A program made the position numbers and the translations under genes. The notes under the pieces are model-generated. The model did no database searches. It saw nothing but the letters and a program-made list of their open reading frames with translations, and was not told where the DNA came from. From Qipengyuania gelatinilytica (lineage in GTDB: Bacteria; Pseudomonadota; Alphaproteobacteria; Sphingomonadales; Sphingomonadaceae): DNA of 64,000 nucleotides. The stretch covers positions 992,001 through 1,056,000 of the forward strand of contig NZ_CP081294.1 of the NCBI RefSeq assembly GCF_019711315.1, given 5' to 3'. The first letter of the stretch is position 1, and every line of letters begins with the position of its first letter. Below are positions 33,600 to 42,630 of the stretch, one piece after another.

Positions 33600-35558
33600 C
33601 TATTTCTGCAGAGGCCAGTCGACAGGTGACGGCAGGTCGAGCGAAGCGCCTGCTTCGACAAGGCGAGCCTTGAACCTTGGCGTGACATCGAGATCGAAGC
33701 CGTTGCCGCAATGGCAGGTGACAATCCCGCTATTGGCGAACCAGATCGGCCCGGCGGGCCGCGCATCGATCTTCGCGGCATAGCTGTTGGCCAGTTCGCG
33801 ATTGCCCATCAACGTCGCAACGTGGAGTTTCGCCACATCCGGAGCGCCCAGCCGCTCGTAGCTGTCCAGCTGCGCCTGCAAACCCTCGCGGTCCCCTTCC
33901 GCCGCCAAGATCCAGGTCAGGGCCTGGCCGTGATAATAGGCCTGTGGATCCATCCGGCCGAGAACCTCGCGCGCCTCCTCGATCCGGTCAGCCGCGATCA
34001 GCGCGAGGACATGGATGCGCAGCATTGCCTCCGACCGGTCACCCGAAGCCTCTATGACTTCCAGCGCTTCGTCCGCGCGGTCCATGTAGAGAAGGATAGC
34101 CGCCAACGGGGTCTTGCTCGAAAAGGGGTCGCAGCGCTGGAGGCGCCTGGAGTAGTCGATATACTCTTCCATCAGCCCCAGCCTTATGACCAGCCAGTCG
34201 TTATAGCTGGTCGATACGGCACAGCTCTGGTCCTCCGTCAGCATGCGCTTCACGACCTCCCGCGCATTGGACCAATCATTGGAATACTGGATCGCCTGCT
34301 GGTCGATCGTCGGGTAGGCCGAGCGCGGCGCATGCTGTCGCGCTTCCGACAGGCGGCGCTGTATCTCGAGGCGCGCCTCCTCGGCCACTTCGGGGCCGCC
34401 GACGGGGAAGCCGATGCTGTGATCGGTCAGGAGGTGGCTGTAGCGGTCGATGGCCGCAAGCTGCGCGTTCCAGAAACGCGGTTCGAGTTCGAAGGCACGG
34501 TCGAAATAGGAATTGGCCTCTGCCAAATTCTCGTAAGTCGCGCCGCGATTGTGTTCTGTGCCGAACAATTCGAGGCCACGCGCGAACAGCGCATAGGCTT
34601 CGGGATTGTCGATGCCCGCCTCGCCCATGCGCTCGCGTTTTTCGTCGTCGAGCAGCACCCCAAGCGCCTCGGCCGCGCGCTCGGCGATTTCCGACTGGAC
34701 GCGAAGGATGTCGGAGCCGGTGACGTCGTATGTGTCGCTCCAGAGCTGGCTGCCATCTTCGGCGCGGACGAGCTGCGCGGTTACCCGCCAATCCTCTCCG
34801 CTTCGCCGCACCGTCCCCTCGACGAAATATTCCACCCCGAGTGTCTCGCCGACCGAATTGGCCGGCTGATCGGTGTCGGCAAAGCGGAAGCTGGCCGTAC
34901 GGGCCGTCACACGTAGTTCCGAAAGAGCCCCCAGCCGGTTGAGAATTTCCTTGGCTACGCCTTCGGCGAAGTATCGGTCTTCTTCGTCCTGCGAGAGCGA
35001 CCGGAATGGCAGGACGGCGACCGAAGTGAGTTCGTCTTCCGTCACTTCTTCGGCAGAATCGGAGGAACCGCCGGCGAACCACCACGCTCCGAGGCCTGCG
35101 AGAAGGAGGACTGCGCCGAATGCAGCGAAGATACCGACGAGACTGCGCGAAGGCGCGGCCTGATCTGCACTCGACGCGGCAGGAAGACTGCCCAGCCGAT
35201 GTCCCAGCGCACGCAAGAGATCGCCATGGCCATTCTGGTCGGTCATGTCGATGGCGTGGATCTGCTTGAAACCGATAGGCGGAGGTGTGCCGTCGATACT
35301 GGTCGCCACCAGCTTTCCTGCTTCGAGGCCTATTACGGCCTCGTCGCGCACCCAGCGGGACGTGACACCATCTTTCGACCAGAGAACGAGGACGACCTGC
35401 GCTTCTTCCAGCCGGTGCTCGATCTCGGCAGCAAATTCCGAGCCGCCATCGATGTGGCGGTCCCACCAGACCGAATATCCCGAAGCCTCGAGCTCGGCAG
35501 CCAGCCGCTCCGCACTTTCACGGTCGGCTCGGGCATAGGAAAGGAAGATGTCCCCCAT
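33600..35558 (-). CDS. TIR domain - membrane helix - FlgO-like - TPR protein
   Basis: 652 residues. The N-terminal TIR domain (about 1-115) starts GDIFLSYARADRESAERLA with WWDRHIDGGSEF (BB-loop region) and SRWVRDEA, where the Glu aligns with the catalytic Glu of TIR NADases. One membrane helix follows near 139-163, then a FlgO-like domain (TSVAVLPFRSLSQDEEDRYF, about 180-300) and helical TPR-like repeats to about 600. TIR-FlgO-TPR proteins are common in sphingomonads, often as signalling or adenylate-cyclase-like relatives. Enzymatic activity is inferred, not shown. ATG 35558 preferred over a TTG three codons upstream. Confidence 0.85.
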   Translation of the reverse strand: MGDIFLSYARADRESAERLAAELEASGYSVWWDRHIDGGSEFAAEIEHRLEEAQVVLVLWSKDGVTSRWVRDEAVIGLEAGKLVATSIDGTPPPIGFKQIHAIDMTDQNGHGDLLRALGHRLGSLPAASSADQAAPSRSLVGIFAAFGAVLLLAGLGAWWFAGGSSDSAEEVTEDELTSVAVLPFRSLSQDEEDRYFAEGVAKEILNRLGALSELRVTARTASFRFADTDQPANSVGETLGVEYFVEGTVRRSGEDWRVTAQLVRAEDGSQLWSDTYDVTGSDILRVQSEIAERAAEALGVLLDDEKRERMGEAGIDNPEAYALFARGLELFGTEHNRGATYENLAEANSYFDRAFELEPRFWNAQLAAIDRYSHLLTDHSIGFPVGGPEVAEEARLEIQRRLSEARQHAPRSAYPTIDQQAIQYSNDWSNAREVVKRMLTEDQSCAVSTSYNDWLVIRLGLMEEYIDYSRRLQRCDPFSSKTPLAAILLYMDRADEALEVIEASGDRSEAMLRIHVLALIAADRIEEAREVLGRMDPQAYYHGQALTWILAAEGDREGLQAQLDSYERLGAPDVAKLHVATLMGNRELANSYAAKIDARPAGPIWFANSGIVTCHCGNGFDLDVTPRFKARLVEAGASLDLPSPVDWPLQK

Positions 35559-35708
35559 GACCGGCAATTCTGCCAGTATTTCGACGCATGTCCACTTTCA
35601 TTCGTTTCGACGCGAGAAATTCGGGAAATCTGCGGGATTTCAGGAACCGCAATAATCCCAACACGTTACTTTTCCAGATGGCGGGAGGGTAGACACAAGG
35701 AATACCCA

Positions 35709-35867
35709 ATGGCCATTCTCATTCTTATCGCCACTATCCTGCTGCCCCCGCTCGGCGTTGCCGCAAAGCACGGTTTGGGCGGCACCTTCCTGCTGAATGT
35801 CGTCCTGACCCTGCTCGGATTTATTCCCGGCCTGATCCATGGTCTCTACGTGAACTACGCAAGGTAG
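35709..35867 (+). CDS. YqaE/Pmp3-family membrane protein
   Basis: 52 residues, almost entirely two hydrophobic helices: ILLPPLGVAAKHGLGGTFLLN (first helix, ending before the GLGGTF turn) and LTLLGFIPGLIHGLYV. This is the Pmp3/YqaE stress-associated proteolipid family, which influences membrane potential in yeast and plants. It stands alone, divergent from the TIR gene and convergent with crtZ. Confidence 0.92.
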   Translation: MAILILIATILLPPLGVAAKHGLGGTFLLNVVLTLLGFIPGLIHGLYVNYAR

Positions 35868-35890
35868 GATCTACAGCCTGAATTATCGAA

Positions 35891-35920
35891 GCGCCGGGGC
35901 GGACTACGCTCCGGCGCTTT
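35891..35920 (+). terminator. Hairpin overlapping the crtZ 3' end
   Basis: AGCGCCGG and CCGGCGCTT arms around a 12-base loop, 23 bases after the Pmp3 gene stop, followed by TTCGC rather than a true T-run. It overlaps the last codons of crtZ on the other strand, so it may act on both convergent transcripts. Weak evidence for rho-independent termination. Confidence 0.45.
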
Positions 35921-36422
35921 CGCGTACCACGGCCTCGCCCGCTTCGCGCTGGCGCCTGAGTTCGGCCTTCAGCCTCGCCGGATCCTGCGCGATAACGAAG
36001 CCGAAGCTGACGCCGCCTTCCTTGCCGATGGTGGCGTGGTGGAGCTTGTGAGCTTGCACCAGTCGCTTGGCATAGCCCTTCTTGGGCACCCATTTGAAAT
36101 AGCGCTGGTGGACCAGCCCGTCGTGCACCAGCGTGTAGATGATGCCGTAGAACAGGATGCCGAGCCCGATCCAAGTCGCAGGCCACCAGGCATTCGCGCC
36201 GAGCACCCATTCGCTGCCTAGCGCGAACATCGAAATGCTCATCGCCGCACCTACGATCGCGTAGAGATCGTTTTTCTCCAGCACATTGTCATGCGGCTCG
36301 TGGTGATCGCGGTGCCACGCCCAGCCGAAACCGTGCATGATGTACTTGTGGCTCGCCCACGCCACCCATTCCATGGCAGCGACGGTCGCAAGGACAATCA
36401 GGATCGGTGCGATGATTTCCAT
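35904..36422 (-). CDS. crtZ: Beta-carotene 3-hydroxylase
   Basis: Di-iron membrane hydroxylase producing zeaxanthin from beta-carotene. 172 residues with the histidine boxes HKYIMH (about 25-30), HRDHH (37-41), HDGLVH (98-103) and HKLHH (122-126), and three or four membrane helices. A GTG two codons upstream is possible. No other carotenoid gene is in the window, so the pathway genes lie elsewhere. Confidence 0.94.
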   Translation of the reverse strand: MEIIAPILIVLATVAAMEWVAWASHKYIMHGFGWAWHRDHHEPHDNVLEKNDLYAIVGAAMSISMFALGSEWVLGANAWWPATWIGLGILFYGIIYTLVHDGLVHQRYFKWVPKKGYAKRLVQAHKLHHATIGKEGGVSFGFVIAQDPARLKAELRRQREAGEAVVRESAGA

Positions 36423-36464
36423 GGTCACAATATAGGCGCTGCGCAGCCGGTGCGCAAAGCCTGA

Positions 36465-36887
36465 TCAGGCGTCGGGCGATGGCTTGCGCGTATCGATCCC
36501 GAAGTAATCGCGTGCCACCTCGCGGCTGATCCGCGCGGGCATATGGCTTTTTGCATCGAGGCAGCACCACATGCTCTTTACTTCGGCCAGCACATCCTCG
36601 CCGCGGCGAATCACCGTATTGTAGAAGCTGCGCGCGCCCTTGATCCTTTCGAGCACGGTCTCGGCAATGACATCGTCATGCAGAAATGCGGGCTTGCGAT
36701 AGGTAATCTCGTGCTTCAGCGCGACCCACGCCTTGCTCGCCACTTCCTCTGCCGGCGCAAGTTTCTGCCAGTGCGCCAGCACCGTATCCTGCACCCAGTT
36801 CAGGTAGCGCGCATTGTTCACGTGCCCCATGAAATCGATATCTGCGGGGATGACTTTGATCGGAAAGGAGAATGGCTTTGCTGACAT
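36465..36887 (-). CDS. YbgC-like acyl-CoA thioesterase (4-hydroxybenzoyl-CoA type)
   Basis: 140-residue hotdog protein. IPADIDFMGHVNNARYLNW near 13-31 carries the catalytic Asp of the 4HBT group. Likely hydrolyses short- or medium-chain acyl-CoA. Start at MSAKPFSF; upstream in-frame codons reach into the leuC promoter region. Divergent from leuC, 42 bases after crtZ in the minus direction. Confidence 0.9.
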   Translation of the reverse strand: MSAKPFSFPIKVIPADIDFMGHVNNARYLNWVQDTVLAHWQKLAPAEEVASKAWVALKHEITYRKPAFLHDDVIAETVLERIKGARSFYNTVIRRGEDVLAEVKSMWCCLDAKSHMPARISREVARDYFGIDTRKPSPDA

Positions 36888-36976
36888 GAGTGTAAGTAAA
36901 GCATAGAAAGATGAAGTTTGGAAGACTCTGGATTTGCCTTTTTGCGCCCGTCCCAAAGTGAGGCCAAACCACGCAC

Positions 36977-38413
36977 ATGGCGAGCAAACCGCGCACACTC
37001 TACGAAAAGATCTGGGACGCCCATGTGGTCGAGCGGCAGGACGATGGCACCTGCCTGATCTATATCGACCGGCACCTGGTTCACGAAGTCACCAGCCCTC
37101 AGGCATTCGAGGCCCTGCGCCTCGCCGGCCGGACGGTCCGCCGGCCCGACCTGACGCTGGCAGTTCCCGATCACAACCTGCCGACCACGCCTCGCACCGC
37201 GCCCGATGGCACGCGCCTCCCGATCGCGGACAAGCAGAGCGCCGCGCAGCTGGCCGCGCTCGAAGCGAACGCGCCGGCCTTCGGGATCGACTATATCGAT
37301 GCTTTCGCAGCCGAGCAGGGCATCGTCCACGTAGTCGGGCCTGAACAGGGCTTCTCGCTTCCCGGCACGACCATCGTCTGCGGCGACAGCCACACTGCGG
37401 CCCATGGCGGCGTGGGCGCGCTGGCTTTCGGGATCGGCACGAGCGAGGTCGAACACGTCCTCGCCACCCAAACGCTGCTGCTGAGGCCGAGCAAGACCAT
37501 GGAAGTCCGCGTCGAGGGCGAACTCGGCCCCGGCGTGACGCCCAAGGACCTCATCCTCCACATCATCGGTGTCATCGGTACTGCCGGCGGCACAGGCTAC
37601 GTCATCGAATACCGCGGACCCGTGTTCAAAAAGATGAGCGTCGAAGGCCGCCTGACCGTTTGCAACATGAGCATCGAAGGTGGCGCACGTGCCGGGCTCA
37701 TCGCTCCGGACGACACGGTATTCGAATATCTCAAGGGCCGCCCCTACGCGCCGACAGGCCAGGCGTGGGACGACGCGGTCGAATGGTGGCGCTCGCTCGC
37801 CACCGACGATGGCGCAAGCTTCGACAAGTCTGTCGTCATCGACGCCGCGGATGTCGAACCGACGGTCAGCTGGGGCACAAGCCCCGAAGATGTCGTCGCC
37901 ATCGGGGGCGTGGTCCCCTCGCCCGACAGCTTTTCCGATCCGTCCAAGCAGGAAGCTGCCCGCAAGAGCCTCGACTACATGGGCCTCGCCCCGGGAACGC
38001 CGCTGGAGGACGTCGAGGTCGAGAACATCTTCATCGGTTCGTGCACCAACAGCCGGATCGAGGATCTGCGCGCTGCCGCCGCCGTACTCCAGGGGCGCAA
38101 GAAAGCTGCGAACGTGCGCTGGGCCATCGCGGTGCCCGGCTCGGGCCTCGTCAAGCGACAGGCCGAGGAAGAGGGGCTCGACCGCATCTTTACCGAGGCA
38201 GGCTTCGAATGGCGCGAGCCGGGTTGTTCGGCGTGTCTCGCGATGAACCCCGACAAGGTCCCTCCCGGCGAACGCTGCGCCTCGACCAGCAACCGCAACT
38301 TTGTCGGCCGGCAAGGCCCCGGATCGCGCACCCATCTCCTCAGTCCCGCGATGGCCGCCGCCGCCGCTGTCACGGGTCGGCTCACCGACGTACGCAAGCT
38401 TATGGGCGAGTGA
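36977..38413 (+). CDS. leuC: 3-isopropylmalate dehydratase large subunit
   Basis: Isomerises 2-isopropylmalate to 3-isopropylmalate with LeuD in leucine synthesis. Aconitase-family Fe4S4 protein of 478 residues; cluster ligands are the Cys in GSCTNSR near residue 355 and the pair in PGCSACL near 416-419; HVVGPEQG and [11 protein letters not shown] lie in the N-terminal half. First of a leuC-small gene-leuD-oxidoreductase run. Confidence 0.97.
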   Translation: MASKPRTLYEKIWDAHVVERQDDGTCLIYIDRHLVHEVTSPQAFEALRLAGRTVRRPDLTLAVPDHNLPTTPRTAPDGTRLPIADKQSAAQLAALEANAPAFGIDYIDAFAAEQGIVHVVGPEQGFSLPGTTIVCGDSHTAAHGGVGALAFGIGTSEVEHVLATQTLLLRPSKTMEVRVEGELGPGVTPKDLILHIIGVIGTAGGTGYVIEYRGPVFKKMSVEGRLTVCNMSIEGGARAGLIAPDDTVFEYLKGRPYAPTGQAWDDAVEWWRSLATDDGASFDKSVVIDAADVEPTVSWGTSPEDVVAIGGVVPSPDSFSDPSKQEAARKSLDYMGLAPGTPLEDVEVENIFIGSCTNSRIEDLRAAAAVLQGRKKAANVRWAIAVPGSGLVKRQAEEEGLDRIFTEAGFEWREPGCSACLAMNPDKVPPGERCASTSNRNFVGRQGPGSRTHLLSPAMAAAAAVTGRLTDVRKLMGE

Positions 38414-38452
38414 ACCCTTGCCCTTCGCATCCGCAAATACCATGAGGGGAGC

Positions 38453-38611
38453 ATGACAAAGCTCCCCAAAGGCAAGGCCGCCATCGCAGGTGCGATCGGA
38501 TCCGCCGCCATCGCCGCCGCGCTGCTCTATGCGAACAAGCGCCGTGACAAGAAGAACAAGCCCAAGCAGCCGGGGCCGATCCCCTCGGGCGAGAATCCGG
38601 AGACCGATTGA
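38453..38611 (+). CDS. Small membrane-anchored protein between leuC and leuD
   Basis: 52 residues beginning [20 protein letters not shown]: one short helix (about 9-27, [19 protein letters not shown]) then a highly basic stretch ([10 protein letters not shown]) and an acidic end. The ATG has GAGGGGAGC upstream and the stop overlaps the leuD ATG (TGATG). No family recognised. Good ribosome-binding site and coupling support a real gene. Confidence 0.7.
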   Translation: MTKLPKGKAAIAGAIGSAAIAAALLYANKRRDKKNKPKQPGPIPSGENPETD

Positions 38612-39222
38612 TGAAACAGGTGTCGACCATTTCGGGCCGTGCGATTCCGCTGGGCCTCAAGAATATCGACACCGACGTCATCATCCCCGCGCACTGGCTG
38701 AAGACGGTCAGCCGCGAAGGGCTTGGCAAAGGCGCATTCGAAACGATCCGGCAGGCGCCCGGCAATCCCTTCGATGTCGAAGACTTCGCCGGCGCCCCGA
38801 TCCTGATCGCGGGCGATAATTTCGGCTGCGGTTCGAGCCGCGAGCATGCTGCGTGGGCCATGCTGGACATGGGCCTTGATGCGGTGATTGCGCCCAGCTT
38901 CTCGGACATCTTTTCGGGCAACGCCTTCAAGAACGGCATTCTTGCCGTGGAACTGCCGCAGGAACAGGTCGACCGCCTGCTGGAGGTAGCGAAGGATCAC
39001 CCGATCACCATCGATCTTGAAAACCAGGTCGTCACCACCCCCTTCCAGGATCGCTTCGCTTTCGAAGTCGATCCCTTCCGCAAGCATTGCCTCCTCAACG
39101 GCCTCGATGAAATCGGCCTGACGCTGGAGCGCGATGCCTCGATTGCACAACACGAAAAGACCCGCGCCGCGAGCCTCCCCTGGCTCGACGCGCCACACAA
39201 TAAACGGAGAGAGCCCGCATGA
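38611..39222 (+). CDS. leuD: 3-isopropylmalate dehydratase small subunit
   Basis: Swivel domain partner of LeuC. 203 residues with [15 protein letters not shown] near 19-33 and [16 protein letters not shown] near 68-83, the substrate-recognition loop. The ATG at 38611 overlaps the small gene stop; a TTG one codon earlier is less likely. Its stop overlaps the next gene start (ATGA). Confidence 0.97.
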   Translation: MKQVSTISGRAIPLGLKNIDTDVIIPAHWLKTVSREGLGKGAFETIRQAPGNPFDVEDFAGAPILIAGDNFGCGSSREHAAWAMLDMGLDAVIAPSFSDIFSGNAFKNGILAVELPQEQVDRLLEVAKDHPITIDLENQVVTTPFQDRFAFEVDPFRKHCLLNGLDEIGLTLERDASIAQHEKTRAASLPWLDAPHNKRREPA

Positions 39223-40217
39223 AAGCAGTCCTGTCGAAAGAGACCGGCGGCCCCGAAACCCTCGTCGTCGAGGACATCGATGCCCCTACCCCCGGCAAGG
39301 GCGAGGTGCTGATCGACGTTGCAGCCTGCGCGATCAACTTTCCCGACACGCTGATCATCCGGGACATGTACCAGTTCAAGCCCCCGCGCCCCTTTGCGCC
39401 GGGTGGTGAAATTTCCGGCACGATCGAAGCCTTGGGCGAAGGCGTCGAAGGGTTTGCTGTGGGCGACAAGGTCATCTGCGGTGTCGGCAATGGCGGGCTT
39501 CAGGAGAAGGTGGCCGTGGCCGCCGCGCGCCTGTTCAAGGTGCCGGACGGCATCGACCTGGTGCAGGCATCGGCGTTGCTCATGACCTATGGCACCACCA
39601 TCCACGGGCTGAAGGACCGAGGCGACATCAAGGAGGGCGAGACCGTCCTCGTGCTGGGCGCTGCTGGCGGCGTTGGCCTCTCGGCCGTCGAACTCGCCAA
39701 GGCCTATGGCTGCCGCGTGGTTGCCGCAGTCTCGACGGAAGAAAAGGGCGAGGTCGCGAGGAAGGCCGGTGCCGACGAGGTGGTGATCTACCCCCGCGCG
39801 CCTTTCGACAAGGACCAGTCCAAGGCGCTGGCGCAGGCATTCAAGGATGCCGTCGGGCCGAACGGTGCCGACATCGTCTACGATATCGTGGGTGGTGACT
39901 ATTCCGAGCCTGCGCTGCGCTCGATTGCGTGGGAAGGCCGCTTTCTCGTGATCGGCTTCCCGGCCGGGATCGCCAAGATGCCGCTCAACCTGACGCTGCT
40001 GAAGAGCTGCGACATTCGCGGCGTCTTCTGGGGCGCATTCACCGCGCGCGAGCCGGAGCGCAACAACGCCAATATCGCCGAACTCTTCGACCTCTGGAAG
40101 GCGGGCAAGATCAACCCGCTGGTCAGCGAGACCTATCCGATCGAACGGGCACATGAAGCGATTGCCAAGCTGGAAAACCGCGGGGCGATCGGAAAACTCG
40201 TCGTGACGATGGATTAA
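39219..40217 (+). CDS. NADPH:quinone oxidoreductase family protein (zinc-independent MDR)
   Basis: 332-residue medium-chain dehydrogenase/reductase. The Rossmann motif [19 protein letters not shown] is near 142-160; catalytic zinc ligands are absent, as in QOR/Qor2 enzymes. Likely reduces quinones or enoyl/enone substrates with NADPH. Coupled to leuD by an ATGA overlap, though no leucine-related role is known. Confidence 0.9.
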   Translation: MKAVLSKETGGPETLVVEDIDAPTPGKGEVLIDVAACAINFPDTLIIRDMYQFKPPRPFAPGGEISGTIEALGEGVEGFAVGDKVICGVGNGGLQEKVAVAAARLFKVPDGIDLVQASALLMTYGTTIHGLKDRGDIKEGETVLVLGAAGGVGLSAVELAKAYGCRVVAAVSTEEKGEVARKAGADEVVIYPRAPFDKDQSKALAQAFKDAVGPNGADIVYDIVGGDYSEPALRSIAWEGRFLVIGFPAGIAKMPLNLTLLKSCDIRGVFWGAFTAREPERNNANIAELFDLWKAGKINPLVSETYPIERAHEAIAKLENRGAIGKLVVTMD

Positions 40218-40291
40218 TCGACCGTCACACCCTTGCCGCCTTGTGATGCGATGCCTATTCGGCAAGGCAAGACATACCCAAGGGGAAAGAC

Positions 40292-40618
40292 ATGACCGAC
40301 TTCAAGGATCGTGAACGCGGCGAAGAAACCAAGTTCGCTTTCGACCAGGAAACCGAATTCAAGATTGCGGCCCGCCGCAATCGCCTGCTTGGCGAATGGG
40401 CTGCAGGCCTCATGGGCCTGACCGAAGAGGAAACCGACGCATACAAGAAAGCGGTCGTGCAGGCCGATTTCGAGGAAGCCGGTGATGAAGACGTCATCCG
40501 CAAGCTTCTGGGCGACCTGACCGCGGCCGAATGCGATGTCAGCGAAGCAGACATTCGCGCCAAGCTGGAAGAATGCTCGGTCGAAGCGCGCCGCCAGTTC
40601 ATGAGCGACCAGAAGTAA
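40292..40618 (+). CDS. F1Fo-ATPase zeta inhibitor subunit (DUF1476)
   Basis: Alphaproteobacterial protein that blocks ATP hydrolysis by F1 in Paracoccus. 108 residues: an N-terminal inhibitory segment MTDFKDRERGEETKFAFDQE and a four-helix core with RRNRLLGEWAAGLMGL near 30-45 and VIRKLLGDLTAAE. AGGGGAAA ribosome-binding site before the ATG. No atp genes nearby; it is grouped with bolA and grxD. Confidence 0.93.
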   Translation: MTDFKDRERGEETKFAFDQETEFKIAARRNRLLGEWAAGLMGLTEEETDAYKKAVVQADFEEAGDEDVIRKLLGDLTAAECDVSEADIRAKLEECSVEARRQFMSDQK

Positions 40619-40622
40619 TCCC

Positions 40623-40856
40623 ATGCCGATGCCAGCCGAAGACATCGTCGCTCTGATCGAGGCCGCGCTTCCGGGCGCGGTCGTCGAAATGCGCGATCTT
40701 GCAGGCGATAACGATCACTGGGCGGCCAAGGTCACTGCTCCGCAATTCGCGGGCAAGACCCGCGTCGCCCAGCACAAGCTGGTATATGATGCGCTGGGTG
40801 AGCGCATGGGCGGCGAACTCCACGCCTTGCAACTGACGACCCAAGCACCCAACTGA
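40623..40856 (+). CDS. bolA: BolA-family protein
   Basis: 77 residues, BolA fold: IVALIEAALPGAVVEMRDL and the C-terminal His-containing VAQHKLVYDALGERMGGELHAL. BolA proteins with monothiol glutaredoxins form [2Fe-2S]-bridged heterodimers, and the next gene is exactly such a glutaredoxin. It follows the zeta gene by 4 bases. Confidence 0.92.
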   Translation: MPMPAEDIVALIEAALPGAVVEMRDLAGDNDHWAAKVTAPQFAGKTRVAQHKLVYDALGERMGGELHALQLTTQAPN

Positions 40857-40894
40857 CAGCCAGACATTTTCGCTAATTCAAAGGCAGGGCTCCC

Positions 40895-41227
40895 ATGTCC
40901 GACGTAAACTCGCGCATCTCCGACATCGTCAAAGACAACGACGTCGTTCTCTTCATGAAGGGCACCCCGCTCTTCCCGCAGTGCGGCTTCTCCAGCCGTG
41001 CGGTGGCCATTCTCGACCATTGCGGCGTCGCCTACGACAGCGTCGACGTGCTGCAGGACATGGAAATCCGCCAGGGAATCAAGGCCTATTCCGACTGGCC
41101 GACGATTCCCCAGCTTTACGTAAAGGGCGAATTCCTCGGCGGCAGCGACATCATGATGGAGATGTTCGAGGCCGGCGAACTGCAGCAGCTCATGGAAGAA
41201 AAGCAGGTTGCCAAGGCCGAAGGCTGA
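40895..41227 (+). CDS. grxD: Monothiol glutaredoxin, Grx4 family
   Basis: 110 residues with the CGFS active site in LFPQCGFSSRAVAIL near 28-42, WPTIPQLYVKGEFLGGSDIM (glutathione-binding) near 68-87. Carries or transfers [2Fe-2S] clusters. Partner of the adjacent BolA. A strong terminator follows. Confidence 0.95.
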   Translation: MSDVNSRISDIVKDNDVVLFMKGTPLFPQCGFSSRAVAILDHCGVAYDSVDVLQDMEIRQGIKAYSDWPTIPQLYVKGEFLGGSDIMMEMFEAGELQQLMEEKQVAKAEG

Positions 41228-41250
41228 AGCCTCACCTGACCAGAAACGGG

Positions 41251-41288
41251 AAAGGCCCGCCCGGGGGACTGCCGGGCGGGCCTTTTTG
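41251..41288 (+). terminator. Rho-independent terminator after grxD
   Basis: Arms AAGGCCCGCCCGG and CCGGGCGGGCCTT around a short GGGACTG-type loop, followed by TTTTT. 23 bases after grxD. The 227 bases from here to the Nudix gene hold no feature I could identify. Confidence 0.92.
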
Positions 41289-41515
41289 TTCGTTCGGGGA
41301 GGCGGACACAGGAGACCGGGACGGTCCGCCTCTCGAAGACCATTGGGACACGGCATTCTATGCATGGTGCGTGCCAAAAACCTTTTCCCGAAGACTTTCA
41401 GGCAGAACGATAGTTAACGCCGAATTGCGGTATCGCCCGAGTGTCAAAATTTCCGACGGGTCGTATTAACCTTCGCGGCTTGGCAATCCCGCCAGACATC
41501 GGCACACAGTCAGGC

Positions 41516-42298
41516 ATGAGCATCAACCCTGACGCCTCTCCCGAAGGCATCCCCGCAGCAACCGTAGTCATCTTTCGCAAGGGGGCGGAAGACGGTCCGC
41601 CCGAGATTCTTATGACCATCCGTTCGCGCGAAATGGTCTTCGCCGGCGGAATGGCCGTTTTCCCCGGGGGACGGGTCGATCCCGCCGATTTCGAGCTTGG
41701 TGCCATGATGGGCGGACCGCTCGAACCGGACGAGGCAGCCCACCAGATTGCCGTAGTCAGGGAGACGCTTGAGGAAACTGGCCTCGTCATCGGCCTCTCG
41801 GGCGATATCGATGCCGATCGCGCACGCGCTGCCCGGGCCTATCTTCTCGAGACGGGCGATCTCGCCAGCGTGCTCGACCATTTCGACTGGACGCTCGACC
41901 TTGACCAGCTGACACCTTTCGCTCGCTGGTATCCGAAGAACGAGCGCATTCCGCGCGTCTACGATACGCGCTTCTACATCGCCGACCTCGGGACGGGTGC
42001 CGTCGAGATCGAGGCAGACCTGTCGGAGAACACACACCTGTTCTGGACGACCGCGCAAGGCGCGCTGGATGCGGCCGAGCGCGGCGAGATCAAGGTCATT
42101 TTCCCCACGCGCCGCAACCTCGAACGGCTTGCACTCTTCGAGGATTTCAATGCGGCAAAGGAACAGGCCGACCGCATCCCCGTGCGCACGATCACCCCTT
42201 ACATGGGCGAACGCGAAGGCAAGAGCTGGCTCGAGATCGGCGAGGACCTTGGCTACCCTGTGACCGGCGAACCGCTCGATACGGTCGCGCGCGGCTAG
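41516..42298 (+). CDS. Nudix hydrolase (NUDT7/NUDT19-like)
   Basis: 260 residues. The Nudix core RETLEETGLV is near 83-92; the glycine-rich arm before it is spaced one residue differently from the strict Nudix box. The N-terminal PAATVVIFRKG and late RTITPYMGER fit the acyl-CoA/NADH pyrophosphatase-like group. Start at MSINPDASPEG; 25 upstream in-frame residues are not family-like. The substrate is unproven. Confidence 0.86.
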   Translation: MSINPDASPEGIPAATVVIFRKGAEDGPPEILMTIRSREMVFAGGMAVFPGGRVDPADFELGAMMGGPLEPDEAAHQIAVVRETLEETGLVIGLSGDIDADRARAARAYLLETGDLASVLDHFDWTLDLDQLTPFARWYPKNERIPRVYDTRFYIADLGTGAVEIEADLSENTHLFWTTAQGALDAAERGEIKVIFPTRRNLERLALFEDFNAAKEQADRIPVRTITPYMGEREGKSWLEIGEDLGYPVTGEPLDTVARG

Positions 42299-42309
42299 GC
42301 CCAACCCGC

Positions 42310-42367
42310 CCTAAAGCAGCGAAGCGGCAGGACGAAAACCACCCTCAAGTAGCGGAGCGATAGGGCG
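42310..42367 (+). repeat. Imperfect 25-base direct repeat beside the Nudix gene end
   Basis: Copies 42310-42334 and 42343-42367 match at 19 of 25 positions by my alignment (CCTAAAGCAGCG versus CCTCAAGTAGCG at their starts), with a period of 33. They sit between the Nudix stop and the tRNA-Arg gene. No coding or hairpin role seen. Confidence 0.55.
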
Positions 42368-42373
42368 TGAAAA

Positions 42374-42393
42374 CTGGCGCGCCCGGCAGGACT
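42374..42393 (+). repeat. 20-base copy of the tRNA-Arg 3' end
   Basis: CTGGCGCGCCCGGCAGGACT here is identical to 42493-42512, which encodes the CCA end, discriminator, acceptor strand and part of the T-arm of the tRNA-Arg gene (minus strand). Direct orientation, 119 bases apart. A typical footprint of an attachment site or of tRNA-gene recombination, without any integrase between the copies. Confidence 0.75.
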
Positions 42394-42493
42394 ACTCCGC
42401 CGCTATGCGGCTACGTCATCTCCGCAGCTGCGCTGCTCCGATTCCGAACTAGGTTCGAGCCATCGGCGCCCGCCACCCCGCCTTGGGACGGGC

Positions 42494-42570
42494 TGGCGCG
42501 CCCGGCAGGACTCGAACCTGCTGCCTCAAGATTAGAAGTCTCGCGCTCTATCCAGATGAGCTACGGGCGC
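42494..42570 (-). tRNA. tRNA-Arg (anticodon TCT), CCA encoded
   Basis: 77 bases. Acceptor GCGCCCG pairs with CGGGCGC; the D-arm has GCTC/GAGC, the anticodon stem CGAGA/TCTTG encloses loop CTTCTAA with anticodon TCT, and the T-arm GCAGG-TTCGAGT-CCTGC is perfect. Discriminator G and CCA follow. Reads AGA and AGG codons, rare in this GC-rich genome. Confidence 0.95.
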
Positions 42571-42630
42571 GCGCCGTGGACGCCATAACGTGGCTTTGCC
42601 AATGCGCCAATCGGCAATAGGCAGCGCGCT

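Noticed and set aside
42374..42393. Second tRNA gene
   Set aside because: Only the 3' 20 bases are copied; no D-arm, anticodon arm or 5' acceptor is present.
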